Source: Verrucomicrobiales bacterium (GTDB lineage Bacteria > Verrucomicrobiota > Verrucomicrobiia > Verrucomicrobiales > DEV007). Taken from it: a DNA stretch of 39,603 nucleotides. Under the pieces are notes generated by a model. That model ran no database searches. It was given only the letters and a program-made list of their open reading frames with translations, and was not told the DNA's origin. The stretch is from NCBI GenBank assembly GCA_028033615.1, contig JAOFDG010000014.1, forward strand, positions 1 through 39,603, given 5' to 3'. This document shows positions 32,312 to 39,603 of the stretch, one piece after another (the first letter of the stretch is position 1; each line of letters begins with the position of its first letter). A program made the translations under genes and the position numbers.

Positions 32312-32911
32312 ATGAAAGAAGAACAAAAAAGAAACATATATTGGCAAAAGAATGAAGATAGACAATCAATTGAAAAAGAGGAACAAGACAAACCTCTTAA
32401 TAATAAAGCATCTAAGCAGACACTTATTTTTCGTCCCTTTAAAGGACTAAGTACCGTTCAGGCTGCTATACTTTCTTTGGTTATTTCGTTTAAATACGAC
32501 AGAAAAGGAAGTAAGCAATTCATGTTAACCAATAAGACCATAGGCAAAAAACTTAGAATATCTGAAGGTGCTGCTAAAGCTGCTGTAAGGCAGTTAAGAG
32601 ATAAAGGATATGTTAAGAACTTTATGCGACATTCAAGGGGTCGAAATCTTGTAACAAGAAGTGGGGCTTATGATATTCCAAAAGACTTTTGTCATGTACA
32701 GCTTCCTATTTATTACAACATTAGATATTCATTAGTCGAAGCAATCATTAAACAATATAACATGGCCTTTGATGATGATAAAAGGAATGGTGTTCCAACG
32801 CTTAAGCTGATCAAGCAAAAGACAGGTTTATCTGATAAGACTGCAAGGAAATACCTAAAGCAAGTCTTGGAAGTTCATGAGTGTCTTAAAAGCTTGAGTC
32901 TGTTGGTATAG
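32312..32911 (+). CDS. Winged-helix / double HTH protein, possible replication or regulatory protein
   Basis: 199 residues. The N-terminal 40 are charged and disordered. A first winged-helix (about 48-115) has STVQAAILSLVISFKY, LTNKTIGKKLRISEGAAKAA and VRQLRDKGYVKNF, the plan of HTH_36-type domains in plasmid or phage replication proteins and regulators. A second HTH is near the end (LKLIKQKTGLSDKTARKYLK). No ATPase or other catalytic motif. It follows a region with iteron-like repeats and is followed by a palindromic AT-rich stretch, so a plasmid-type Rep is one option. A plain repressor is equally possible. Confidence 0.6.
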   Translation: MKEEQKRNIYWQKNEDRQSIEKEEQDKPLNNKASKQTLIFRPFKGLSTVQAAILSLVISFKYDRKGSKQFMLTNKTIGKKLRISEGAAKAAVRQLRDKGYVKNFMRHSRGRNLVTRSGAYDIPKDFCHVQLPIYYNIRYSLVEAIIKQYNMAFDDDKRNGVPTLKLIKQKTGLSDKTARKYLKQVLEVHECLKSLSLLV

Positions 32912-33177
32912 GGTTTCTATAAGTTACTTATAATATCTTATAAGTTAATCTATAGTTTCTATTAGGTTATTATAAGTAGTCAAAGAATCCTGTCATCGAG
33001 GGCTACAACTACTGCATCGATGCTTGTTATTCCCAGTATTATACTCGTTATTCCTAATGTACTGTTAGCTATTCCAGCTTCAAAGGTAATGAGTTAGTGA
33101 GTTGGTAAAGCAATCCCTGTATAAATATCAAAGCTAACCCCCGAATAGCTATCGTGATTGCTGCAAGGGGAGAATGA
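32912..33177. other. AT-rich region with short repeats after the winged-helix gene
   Basis: TATAAGTTACTTATA (32918-32932) is a perfect palindrome with a central T, and TATAAGT recurs at 32939 and near 32973. A short open stretch (PVIEGYNYCIDACYSQYYTR, about 32990-33048) ends in TAA and may be a gene scrap. TATTCC recurs three to four times between 33027 and 33072. No intact gene. Confidence 0.45.
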
Positions 33178-33345
33178 GGAAGGAGAATCCTAAACCTCTT
33201 TATCTATCGGGTGCATAAACAGCTTCTAGCACTAACAAAGGCTGTTCGGGAAATGTCCGAGAAACATAAGAAGGATAAGCGATACGAGAAGACCATGAAT
33301 GGCTTGCTTGAGGATATACCTTTTGTTAAAAGTAGTTTGCTATGA
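33178..33345 (+). pseudogene. Tail of an unidentified gene, overlapping the next start (ATGA)
   Basis: After TGA at 33175 the frame reads 55 residues with protein-like composition (FIYRVHKQLLALTKAVREMS, KHKKDKRYEKTMNGLLEDIP, FVKSSLL) and ends with TGA overlapping the next ATG. There is no good upstream start, so it is probably the 3' end of a lost gene. An internal ATG at 33253 could give a 30-residue peptide translated with the downstream lipoprotein. Confidence 0.4.
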
Positions 33346-33677
33346 AAAAGCTGCTTCTGCTTCTGCTGCTGCCACTAACTTTATTGTTTGTTGTTGGGTG
33401 TGGTGACAAGTTTGGTAATATTAAAGAAGGTGATCGGATTATTTATGCTTATGAATACGAACGTTATGGAAAGAATGGAATCGAGCGTGTTGGTGGTGTC
33501 CAGGGTGGCCGTGATGAAGCAATTTGGTTTGTAGGAAAAATTAAGGAAACTGTTTACCTTAGGGTTTTGGTTTTAGATGATACATCTTCAGACTACGAAA
33601 TGACTGTGCCTTTGGGTAATTTCCTTTGGGTTGATAAACATCCCCACCAGAAAGAGGTAGGCGATTTAAAGAAATAA
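33342..33677 (+). CDS. Small lipoprotein, paralogue of the 9193-9738 protein
   Basis: 111 residues. The lipobox is LLFVVGC (Cys20), and the following part is NIKEGDRIIYAYEYERYG, GVQGGRDEAIWFVGK and GNFLWVDKH. Aligned with the lipoprotein in segment A, the KEGDR(I/V)IY, G.QG and F.(W/L)V.KH positions coincide. It lacks the coiled-coil tail of that protein. The start ATG overlaps the previous frame's TGA. The role is unknown; the beta-rich core could be a small SH3-like barrel. Confidence 0.7.
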   Translation: MKKLLLLLLLPLTLLFVVGCGDKFGNIKEGDRIIYAYEYERYGKNGIERVGGVQGGRDEAIWFVGKIKETVYLRVLVLDDTSSDYEMTVPLGNFLWVDKHPHQKEVGDLKK

Positions 33678-34014
33678 GTTAAAAAAATTCGTTGCGGTAT
33701 TCATATATGCATTCGGCCAAGATTTCCCCATACTGGGGTGGACTTTCAAATAATGTTAGTCGCATTGTTTGTTTCTAGGGCGACTAGGGGGGGCTTGCCT
33801 GTGTATTTTGGGTCGTTAGATGTTATTCCTAGCAATAGGTCAGGGTGTTCTTTCCTGAATGTCGACATCTAACGGCCCTTTAACTAACAGACGAACAAGC
33901 TATGTAATATTCTTTGTAATATATAAAAAGCACTATGTTTGGATGTATGCCTTTTCAGTCCTTTCTGAAACACTGTAATAAAAGGGTAATAATTACCAAC
34001 CAAAGTGTTTGGGT
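33678..34014. other. Right end of segment B, structured but without a gene
   Basis: No coding frame is convincing. It holds a hairpin TAGTCGC/GCGACTA around 33758-33786, the large stem-loop at 33810-33878 (separate entry), and AT-rich DNA up to the tRNA 3' half. Recombination accessory sites of segment B would be expected here, but no TTTTGCAAGTA copy is seen. Confidence 0.5.
33810..33878. other. Large stem with two inner hairpins (three-way-junction-like)
   Basis: GGGTCGTTAGATGT (33810-33823) pairs with ACATCTAACGGCCC (33865-33878) over 14 bp with one T-G pair. Inside it CCTA-GCAA-TAGG (33829-33838 region) and TCAGG...CCTGA (about 33840-33857) can form two more hairpins. It could be a structured RNA, a single-strand origin or a recombination site. 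The function is unknown. Confidence 0.55.
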
Positions 34015-34059
34015 GGACTCATAATCCCTTGGTCCCAGGTTCGAGTCCTGGTGGGCCCA
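34015..34059 (+). pseudogene. 3' half of tRNA(CAU), right attachment site of segment B
   Basis: From the core GGACTCATAA onward the DNA is identical to the intact tRNA through the discriminator base at 34059 and 14 bases beyond. The five bases before the core (GGGTG-type) differ from the tRNA, and no D-arm or acceptor 5' strand is present, so this half cannot make a tRNA. Confidence 0.9.
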
Positions 34060-34633
34060 CTTTAGAATGAGTCATGTATTGTAGACTTTGTTACAAAGTA
34101 ACTAACGATCTGTTCGATTATTTTACTCTTTTGGTAGCCAGTTACAACACAAACTTACAACACTTTTCCCTGTTTCCGGCACCATGCATCAGGTTCGATG
34201 TACAAACGTTCATTGGTCAATGTGAAGGAATCACTATTCATTGAAGAATGTTCCTCTCTTTGAATTACCTTCTTCTCTCGATAGCCATAGAGCGCATAGA
34301 AATACCACTACACGACCCCAGTTTAATTAATCAAAAGAGAGTTGTTCGATCTATCTCCTCACTGGATCCATTGTGGAATCCCAATCTAGAGGTCGTTGAT
34401 TAGTCTCTTGTCTTTCGATCCTGTTCCTCATCGGGATATGTTTTCTCCAGTACTTGCTATGGATATATAGATTCTTACTCCTAAATTTCTGAGTACGCCA
34501 CCCCTATGGTAGCTGTTTTTTTTGTGTGTGGTTGGTGTATTTATATATAAGGGCGTGAAAAAATTAATGTTCTTATAGTGATTAGGATTTAGTGCGGATT
34601 GCCTAAAGGATTTTTATGCCTTAAATAAGAGGC
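34060..34633. other. 570-bp noncoding region after the tRNA 3' half
   Basis: No gene is seen. It resembles the DNA after the intact tRNA in blocks (best at 34479-34565 against 18990-19070), with about 280 extra bases in the middle. Near the end ATGCCT-TAAATAAG-AGGCAT (34616-34635) forms a hairpin that covers the ribosome-binding region and ATG of the next gene and could limit its translation. Confidence 0.5.
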
Positions 34634-36526
34634 ATGAAAAAGCCGATTATTTTTAGCGTATTCTTTTTTATTATCACTGCGATATCCTCATTTGGGCAGG
34701 GTGTTTGGATTGAGGAGTTTTGGAATGTCCAAAATGGATTGAGAACGGGAACTATTTCTTTAAATGGTAAAAATTATGATATAGCAGCAGGTGCTAAGCT
34801 TAGTTACGTCGACCTTAAAGGAACCGACTTGCGATCAGTAAACCTTAACGGTGCAGATCTAAGTGGAGCAGACCTAAGCGAGACAAACCTAGAAAATTCA
34901 AGTCTAAGGAAAGCAAATCTCAACAAAACAAATCTCACGGGTGCAAATCTTATCGGCATTACCTCAAGTGATATTGAGGGAAAACCTTCATTACCTGAGC
35001 AATGGAACCTAATTAGTGGTCATCTATTCGGCCAGAAAGCAAATCTTGCCAACACAAGCTTCGAGGAAATTGATTTAAGTGGGCTAGATCTTAGAGAAGT
35101 GAATTTTAAAGGTGCTATTTTAAAGGGAATAAATTTTGCAGGAACAAACCTTTCGGGTTCTAACTTTGAAGGTGCCGATTTAGAAGGTGGAAACTTAACT
35201 GGATCAAATCTTACAGACTCTAACTTTGAAGATGCCGATTTAGAAGGTGGAAACTTAACTGGATCAAATCTTACAGACTCTAACTTTGAAGGTGCAAATT
35301 TAGAGGAAGCAAATCTAACTAATGCAATAATAATTTCTGGTCTCGAATTTGGGCAAAGAGTTAACTTTAATAACGTAAATTTAACAAATGCTAACTTGGA
35401 TGATGCGAGAATTGAATATGCTACTTTTGTGCAGTCAAATTGGAATAACGTAGATTTCAAAAAAATAACATTAACCCATGAGAACATCAGTATGTTAGGT
35501 GCAGATCTTAAAGGAGCTCGATTTTCGGGGGCAGATTTGAGTGGGAAAAATCTTACAGGAGCAGATCTTATGGGAGTTGATTTCACCAATGTTCTATCAA
35601 TAGAAAACACTTCTTTTGGTCCAGCAAACCTAGAGGGCGCAAACTTTGAAAACCTTAATTTGAATGGCTCAGACTTTAGTGGTGCAAATTTAAGAAATGC
35701 TAGCTTTGAAAATGCTGACTTGAGGAATACGGGATTTTATAGAACAGAGCTTCTAAGTGTTAATTTTAAAGGTAGCAATTTATTTGGAGCAAAAATTTAT
35801 TATGGTCCTATTGATGGCTCAGACTTTACTGGAGCCCTTACGGACAATTTACAATTACTTAACTTTTTTGAACCTCCAGAAAATGTAATTGGTTTAGGAG
35901 AGACTCTAGATTTAAATGCAAGACTTTCTAGGCTTCTAGAATTACTTCAAGACGCTGAGGAACAACGGGATTCAGCTATATCGCAGAGAGATGCCAGACC
36001 AACCACTGAAGAGTTAGCTGCAATAACGGCTGAGAGAGATGCGCGTCCAACTCAAGAGGCATACGATTTAGTTGTTGCTGATCGTGATAGTAAGATCGAG
36101 AACATTAATGAGCTCCAATCAATTGTTAGTGCCAAGGACGCCACAATAACAGAGCTTGAAAAGCGTCCCACAGCTGAACAGTTAGCAACTGCAATAGCTG
36201 AAAGAGATGCCCGTCCAACTCAAGAGGCTTACGATACAGTTGTTGCTGAAAAGGATGCTCAGATTGCAGAGAAAGACGCCAAGATTGCCGAACTCGAGCA
36301 AGGTGGTGGAGGCCAATCCTTTGAGGAGGTTCTTGAGCAAGTCCGTGATGCTAGAGCAGGTTCAGTTGTGTTAACTGTTGATCCAGAAGGTGATAACATC
36401 ACATTAGGTTTAACGATCGAGCAGAGCGATAATCTCATTGAGTGGACAAAGCTCGATGGTGAAATGACACGCAGTATCCCGATTCCAGACGGCAAGAAGT
36501 TCTACCGCTTTGCTTTGGATAAGTAG
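34634..36526 (+). CDS. Secreted pentapeptide-repeat protein with tandem duplication and coiled coil
   Basis: 630 residues. The signal peptide MKKPIIFSVFFFIITAISSF matches the 29931 gene. Pentapeptide repeats (A(D/N)LxG/S) run from about residue 60 to 405. Two units of 60 bp at 35161-35220 and 35221-35280 differ at one base, which shows a recent tandem duplication. A coiled coil contains repeated AERDARPTQEAYD, RPTAEQLATAIAERDAR and AEKDAQIAEKDAKIAELEQ. The last 75 residues nearly equal those of the 29931 gene. Probably an elongated surface or periplasmic beta-helix on a stalk. No catalytic motif is visible. Confidence 0.8.
   Translation: MKKPIIFSVFFFIITAISSFGQGVWIEEFWNVQNGLRTGTISLNGKNYDIAAGAKLSYVDLKGTDLRSVNLNGADLSGADLSETNLENSSLRKANLNKTNLTGANLIGITSSDIEGKPSLPEQWNLISGHLFGQKANLANTSFEEIDLSGLDLREVNFKGAILKGINFAGTNLSGSNFEGADLEGGNLTGSNLTDSNFEDADLEGGNLTGSNLTDSNFEGANLEEANLTNAIIISGLEFGQRVNFNNVNLTNANLDDARIEYATFVQSNWNNVDFKKITLTHENISMLGADLKGARFSGADLSGKNLTGADLMGVDFTNVLSIENTSFGPANLEGANFENLNLNGSDFSGANLRNASFENADLRNTGFYRTELLSVNFKGSNLFGAKIYYGPIDGSDFTGALTDNLQLLNFFEPPENVIGLGETLDLNARLSRLLELLQDAEEQRDSAISQRDARPTTEELAAITAERDARPTQEAYDLVVADRDSKIENINELQSIVSAKDATITELEKRPTAEQLATAIAERDARPTQEAYDTVVAEKDAQIAEKDAKIAELEQGGGGQSFEEVLEQVRDARAGSVVLTVDPEGDNITLGLTIEQSDNLIEWTKLDGEMTRSIPIPDGKKFYRFALDK
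35161..35280 (+). repeat. 60-bp tandem duplication inside the pentapeptide gene
   Basis: 35161-35220 and 35221-35280 are identical except one base (GGTGCC against GATGCC). Each encodes four pentapeptides (NFEGADLEGGNLTGSNLTDS or its D variant), so the helix grew by one turn. A third, more diverged copy starts at 35281. Confidence 0.9.
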
Positions 36527-36566
36527 GGAGACTTGTTTTTCCTATGATGCGATTGATAATGACGGC

Positions 36567-37145
36567 ATGAAAAAGCCGTTTATTTTTAGCGTATTATTTT
36601 TTATTCTAATTCTGATCAAATGTTACAGCTTGGAAGATGTCGGGTGCGAACAAAAAGCTGACAAACAATTACAATCCAATACAATTGCTATTGGGCATGA
36701 TGCTCCAGACTTCCAAGTCGAACTTTTAGGTAGCAAATTACTTAAATTATCAGATCATGTTAAAAAATGTGAAGGGCCAACCATTTTGTTATTTGCTCGG
36801 GCGCATTGGTGACCTCCATGTATGAAACAGCTAGTTCAGCTGAGAGATGAATTGAGTGAAACAATGAAGAAATGTAAAGCCAACGTCATGGTAATATTTC
36901 GTGAAGAAGAGAGTGGCCAAGAAGGCTTGAAAAAAGTCGTTGAAAAAACAAAAGTAAATTTCCTTCTAGCGCTTGATACGCCTGTTAAAGAAACTTCTTC
37001 ATATAGCCCTGGAGAGCGCATACACGACAGTTACATCATTGATAAAAACGGCATTATAAAATCGATACTAAAGGGAACGAGATACGAAAGAGCAAAGGCC
37101 CTTGAATTTAAGGTAGAGCTTGAGAAGCGGATCTTCACGCTCTGA
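36567..37145 (+). CDS. Thioredoxin-fold peroxiredoxin-like protein with in-frame TGA in the redox motif
   Basis: A signal peptide or anchor (MKKPFIFSVLFFILILIKCY) resembles that of the pentapeptide gene just upstream. An AhpC/TSA-redoxin domain follows: GHDAPDFQVELLGSKLLKLS, then TILLFARAHW-[TGA]-PPCMKQ at 81-85, then VMVIFREEESGQEGL, LALDTPVKET and HDSYIIDKNGIIKSI. The TGA (36810-36812) is in frame and stands exactly where the first redox Cys of a WCxxC motif is expected. Read through, the gene gives 192 residues with no other damage. TGA at a redox Cys is the hallmark of selenoproteins. The alternative is a recent TGC/TGT to TGA nonsense change. A 5-bp hairpin lies 16 nt after the TGA. The start is the ATG at 36567. 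Confidence 0.7.
36828..36842 (+). promoter_or_regulatory. Short hairpin after the TGA, possible bacterial SECIS
   Basis: CAGCT (36828-36832), loop AGTTC, AGCTG (36838-36842). Twenty nucleotides separate the TGA from the loop, and a G is the second loop base. Known bacterial SECIS elements have an apical loop at about 16-37 nt from the UGA with a G among its first two bases. The stem is only 5 bp, so the support is modest. Confidence 0.3.
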
Positions 37146-37172
37146 ACTTCGTAATGCTTGGCCGAGCGACGG

Positions 37173-39603
37173 CTATTCCACAATAATCCTGAAAAACTGT
37201 GATTTATCACTGGATGTCGGTTTTGCGGTGAACCGGATCTCGCCGCCGCTGCCTTGGAACAGTTCAACTGCTTCCCATCTTCGGAGATCGCCTGTGGCCT
37301 CCACGGTGTAACTTCGGTCGACCGTGGTGTTAAAACTAAACCCGAAAGGTTCGCTGGTGACGTTGAACACTTGGAATGGTTTGCTGACAACCGTCGTGCC
37401 TACTACCGTTACTCCTCCAAAAGTTTCTCCATAGCCCTCTGCGTTAGCAGAAATGGTAATCTTTGCGATAGCTGTTGCACTTTCGAAAACATCTTCACCG
37501 CCGAGCGTTGGAGCGTTACCCAAGAAAGTGAAATCTTGTAGTTCATAGCATCCAGAAAAGGCTTTATCACCAATGGTCGTCACGCTGCTAGGTATCGTAA
37601 TGGCAGTCAACTTTATGCAACCAAAAAAGGCACCACGACCAATACTTGTGACACCATCAAGAATGGTAATGCTTGTTATAGAAGTGCAACTAGAAAAGGC
37701 ACCGCTACCAATACTTGTGACACTATCAGGAATGGTAATACTCGTTAGGCTGGTACAGCCAGCGAAAGCACTGCCCCCGATGCTGGTAACGCTATCAGGA
37801 ATCGTGATGCTCGTCAGGCTGGTGCATTGGTAGAAGGCACTAACTGCAATGCTGGTGAAATTACTATTTGTCCCAAAAGTGATGCTCGTCAGGTTGGTGC
37901 ATTTCCAGAAGGCCCCATCCCCGATACTGGTGACATTGTCAGGGATCGTGATGCTCGTCAGGTTGGTGCAGTTAATGAAGACTTCATCCCCAATGCTGGT
38001 GACGCTATCAGGAATTGAGATGCTTACTAAGGCAGTACAACTCGAAAAGGCTCGAGCTCCGATACTTGTTACGGTATCAGGAATCGTAATACTTGTCAGA
38101 GCAGTACAATTTGCAAAAACACCACCTTCAATACTTGTGATACTATCAGGGATTATGATGCTCGTAAGACTTGTGCAGTTATCAAAGCAAGCATAGCCAA
38201 TACTTGTTACGGTATCAGGAATATTAATACCCGTAAGACTTGTGCAACTAACAAAAGCCCAACCTCCAATGCTTGTTACACTATCAGGGATCGTTATGTT
38301 AATTAACTTACTGCAGCTAACAAAGGCATATTCTCCGATGGTGGTAACGCTATCAGGAATAATAATACTCGTTAGATTACTGCAATCTTTAAGTGCCTCA
38401 GAACCGATTTTTGTAACTAGCTTACCCTCTATTGTTGACGGAATGATCAGCTCCCCTGACGTAGAAGCGTCACAGTCGGTGATGGTTATGGAGTTTCCGT
38501 CAACAGTGTAGCTAAGGGAACTTGGCACTTGATCATTTGAATCTACAATAGTAACTGTTCGTGTTACTACTCCAACATTTCCTGCTGCGTCTGTCGCAGT
38601 GTAGGTAATCGTGTAAGTTCCAACAGCACTCGTATCCACTGTTCCTGAAGCGGTAACTGTTTCATCGCCATCAGCGGTTGCTCCAGCATCCGTCCAAGTA
38701 GCGCCCTGTTCTACTGTATCCGTGCCACTTGTAACCGTAATTACTGGCGCGGTTGTATCTGGTGCTACGACAGTAACCGTTCTTGTCGCAGTTCCAACAT
38801 TTCCCGCTGCATCTGTCGCAGTGTAGGTAATCGTGTAAGTCCCAGCAACGCTCCTATCCACTATTCCTGAAGCGGTGACTGTTTCATTTCCATCAGCGGT
38901 TGCTCCAGCATCCGTCCAAGGTAAAGGTTTTACGGTTATTTCAAAATCACCCTCTAGTGTGCTAGTATCTGGTCTCGGATCGAGATAGATACCGGTATAT
39001 CCTTCCCCAAAGGATTGATTTTCACTTGGCACGTGTATGCTTGATATCTTAAATATAAAGGGATTACCATTAGCGTGTATAACAGTCATCTCTATATCAT
39101 TATTAATCATGTAATTAATAATTGCTGTTTGATCAAACGATTCAAAGCCGAGAGCAGACGCTAAAGCTGTTTGGTCTGCTGTGGACGAGGAATTAAAACT
39201 AATCATCGCATGCGGGACTCCAGCAGTCCAAATGGTCATAGGAGCAGTTACTGTTATATCTCCACTTCCTAATTCAACCGTGTCAGTACCTGGGGTAACC
39301 GAGATTACTGGCGCGGTTGTATCTGGTGCTGGTCCAAATAGATTTATATTATCAGCATCTGATGCTCTCGCGATGTCATACCCCCACGACGCGTAAACGT
39401 TATCGTAAACTCCATTATTTAAGTTTTGAAACCTAAGGGTGTAATTAATGTTGCTTCCGTCGGCGACTTGTTCAACTGCGAACGTTTGATCTCCTATCGA
39501 TCTAAGCACACCACTCCAGGCAACGGTGTTGTCTGCTCGCGTTTCGGATATCCTAATCGAACTTCCATCCCAACTTATATTATAATACCCGTAACCTCTC
39601 GAC
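37173..39603 (-). CDS. Large surface protein: Ig-like DUF5011 domains plus BspA leucine-rich repeats (5' end outside window)
   Basis: The frame is open past GTG 39509 to the window edge (about 31 more codons, e.g. YGYYNISWDGSSIRISETRA), so the start lies beyond 39603. Order: a beta-rich N-part; at least two DUF5011-type Ig domains (DTTAPVITVTSGTDTVEQGA, WTDAGATADGDETVTASGTV, GTYTITYTATDAAGNVG), one interrupted by an insertion (PMTIWTAGVPHAMISFNSSS); then about 12-13 BspA/LRR_5 repeats of 23 residues (LTSITIPDSVTSIG..AF..C); a cap (FTFLGNAPTLGGEDVF); and a C-terminal module (YTVEATGDLRRWEAVELF, SQFFRIIVE) of the kind found at the end of Verrucomicrobiota exported proteins. Probably surface-displayed and adhesive. 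It converges with the redoxin gene. Confidence 0.85.
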   Translation of the reverse strand, partial: SRGYGYYNISWDGSSIRISETRADNTVAWSGVLRSIGDQTFAVEQVADGSNINYTLRFQNLNNGVYDNVYASWGYDIARASDADNINLFGPAPDTTAPVISVTPGTDTVELGSGDITVTAPMTIWTAGVPHAMISFNSSSTADQTALASALGFESFDQTAIINYMINNDIEMTVIHANGNPFIFKISSIHVPSENQSFGEGYTGIYLDPRPDTSTLEGDFEITVKPLPWTDAGATADGNETVTASGIVDRSVAGTYTITYTATDAAGNVGTATRTVTVVAPDTTAPVITVTSGTDTVEQGATWTDAGATADGDETVTASGTVDTSAVGTYTITYTATDAAGNVGVVTRTVTIVDSNDQVPSSLSYTVDGNSITITDCDASTSGELIIPSTIEGKLVTKIGSEALKDCSNLTSIIIPDSVTTIGEYAFVSCSKLINITIPDSVTSIGGWAFVSCTSLTGINIPDTVTSIGYACFDNCTSLTSIIIPDSITSIEGGVFANCTALTSITIPDTVTSIGARAFSSCTALVSISIPDSVTSIGDEVFINCTNLTSITIPDNVTSIGDGAFWKCTNLTSITFGTNSNFTSIAVSAFYQCTSLTSITIPDSVTSIGGSAFAGCTSLTSITIPDSVTSIGSGAFSSCTSITSITILDGVTSIGRGAFFGCIKLTAITIPSSVTTIGDKAFSGCYELQDFTFLGNAPTLGGEDVFESATAIAKITISANAEGYGETFGGVTVVGTTVVSKPFQVFNVTSEPFGFSFNTTVDRSYTVEATGDLRRWEAVELFQGSGGEIRFTAKPTSSDKSQFFRIIVE

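Noticed and set aside
33815-33872. GTTAGAT...ATCTAAC as an integron attC site
   Set aside because: attC runs from RYYYAAC to GTTRRRY; here the order is reversed, no matching partner core was found upstream or downstream, and no integron integrase is in the window.
35020-35610. 196-residue ORF on the minus strand
   Set aside because: Antisense shadow of the pentapeptide repeats; its repeat pattern is the mirror of the real gene.
19077-36500. CRISPR array among the many repeats
   Set aside because: Repeats are either within coding sequence (MORN, LRR, pentapeptide) or far apart between genes; no regular repeat-spacer pattern and no cas genes.
37573-38511. Several plus-strand ORFs with ILVTLSGIVMLVRLVQ-type repeats
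   Set aside because: Antisense shadows of the BspA repeats.

Overview
The window is AT-rich bacterial DNA, most likely from a Verrucomicrobiota (inference). The reasons are the mix of SHD1-type domains, YwqK/MORN-repeat lipoproteins, pentapeptide-repeat and BspA-type leucine-rich-repeat proteins, and a recurring C-terminal module of the 'SDNLIEWT...FYRFALDK' type, all of which are common in that phylum. No 16S or other phylogenetic marker is present.

Layout. (1) 1-5232 looks like ordinary chromosome: a secreted helical-repeat protein, a serine hydrolase, a metallo-beta-lactamase-fold nuclease, and a lipoprotein of the SMP-30/gluconolactonase family broken by one frameshift and one nonsense codon. 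(2) At 5233 a tRNA(CAU) gene, tRNA-Ile2-like, is cut in its anticodon loop: only its 5' half is left. An intact copy lies at 18718-18790, and a lone 3' half at 34015-34059. All three share the 10-bp core GGACTCATAA. This marks two tandem integrated segments. (3) Segment A (about 5.27-18.75 kb) carries a tyrosine recombinase next to the intact tRNA, TTTTGCAAGTA-type direct repeats at both ends, a serine recombinase, an HUH replication-initiator-like protein between two dyads, and mostly secreted, lipoprotein, GYF_2 or unrecognised cargo. (4) Segment B (about 18.76-34.02 kb) has no recombinase. It is an array of unrelated, mostly envelope-protein genes separated by a roughly 125-bp promoter-side repeat, in at least five copies. 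It also holds a two-gene nuclease pair (DUF2726 plus a tandem GIY-YIG protein), a zinc-ribbon/SHD1 gene pair, a pentapeptide protein, and iteron-like repeats upstream of a winged-helix protein. (5) From 34.06 kb on, the DNA just after the tRNA 3' half resembles the DNA just after the intact tRNA. The genes there (pentapeptide, BspA-like) are paralogues of B genes, so this may be a third segment, C, rather than native chromosome.

How the pieces may work together (inference). The tyrosine recombinase of A would act on the tRNA anticodon-loop core, and B (and C) could be moved in trans by it. Cargo in A and B is related: YwqK lipoproteins and a pair of 'KEGDR' lipoproteins occur in both. B and C share pentapeptide proteins with near-identical signal-peptide and C-terminal coding ends and different middles, and BspA-like repeats. 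The island therefore looks like a site for gain, shuffling and decay of exported repeat proteins.

The most notable single gene is a thioredoxin-fold protein at 36567-37145. Its redox motif reads W-[TGA]-P-P-C, with a small hairpin about 20 nt after the TGA. It is either a selenoprotein or a freshly broken gene.
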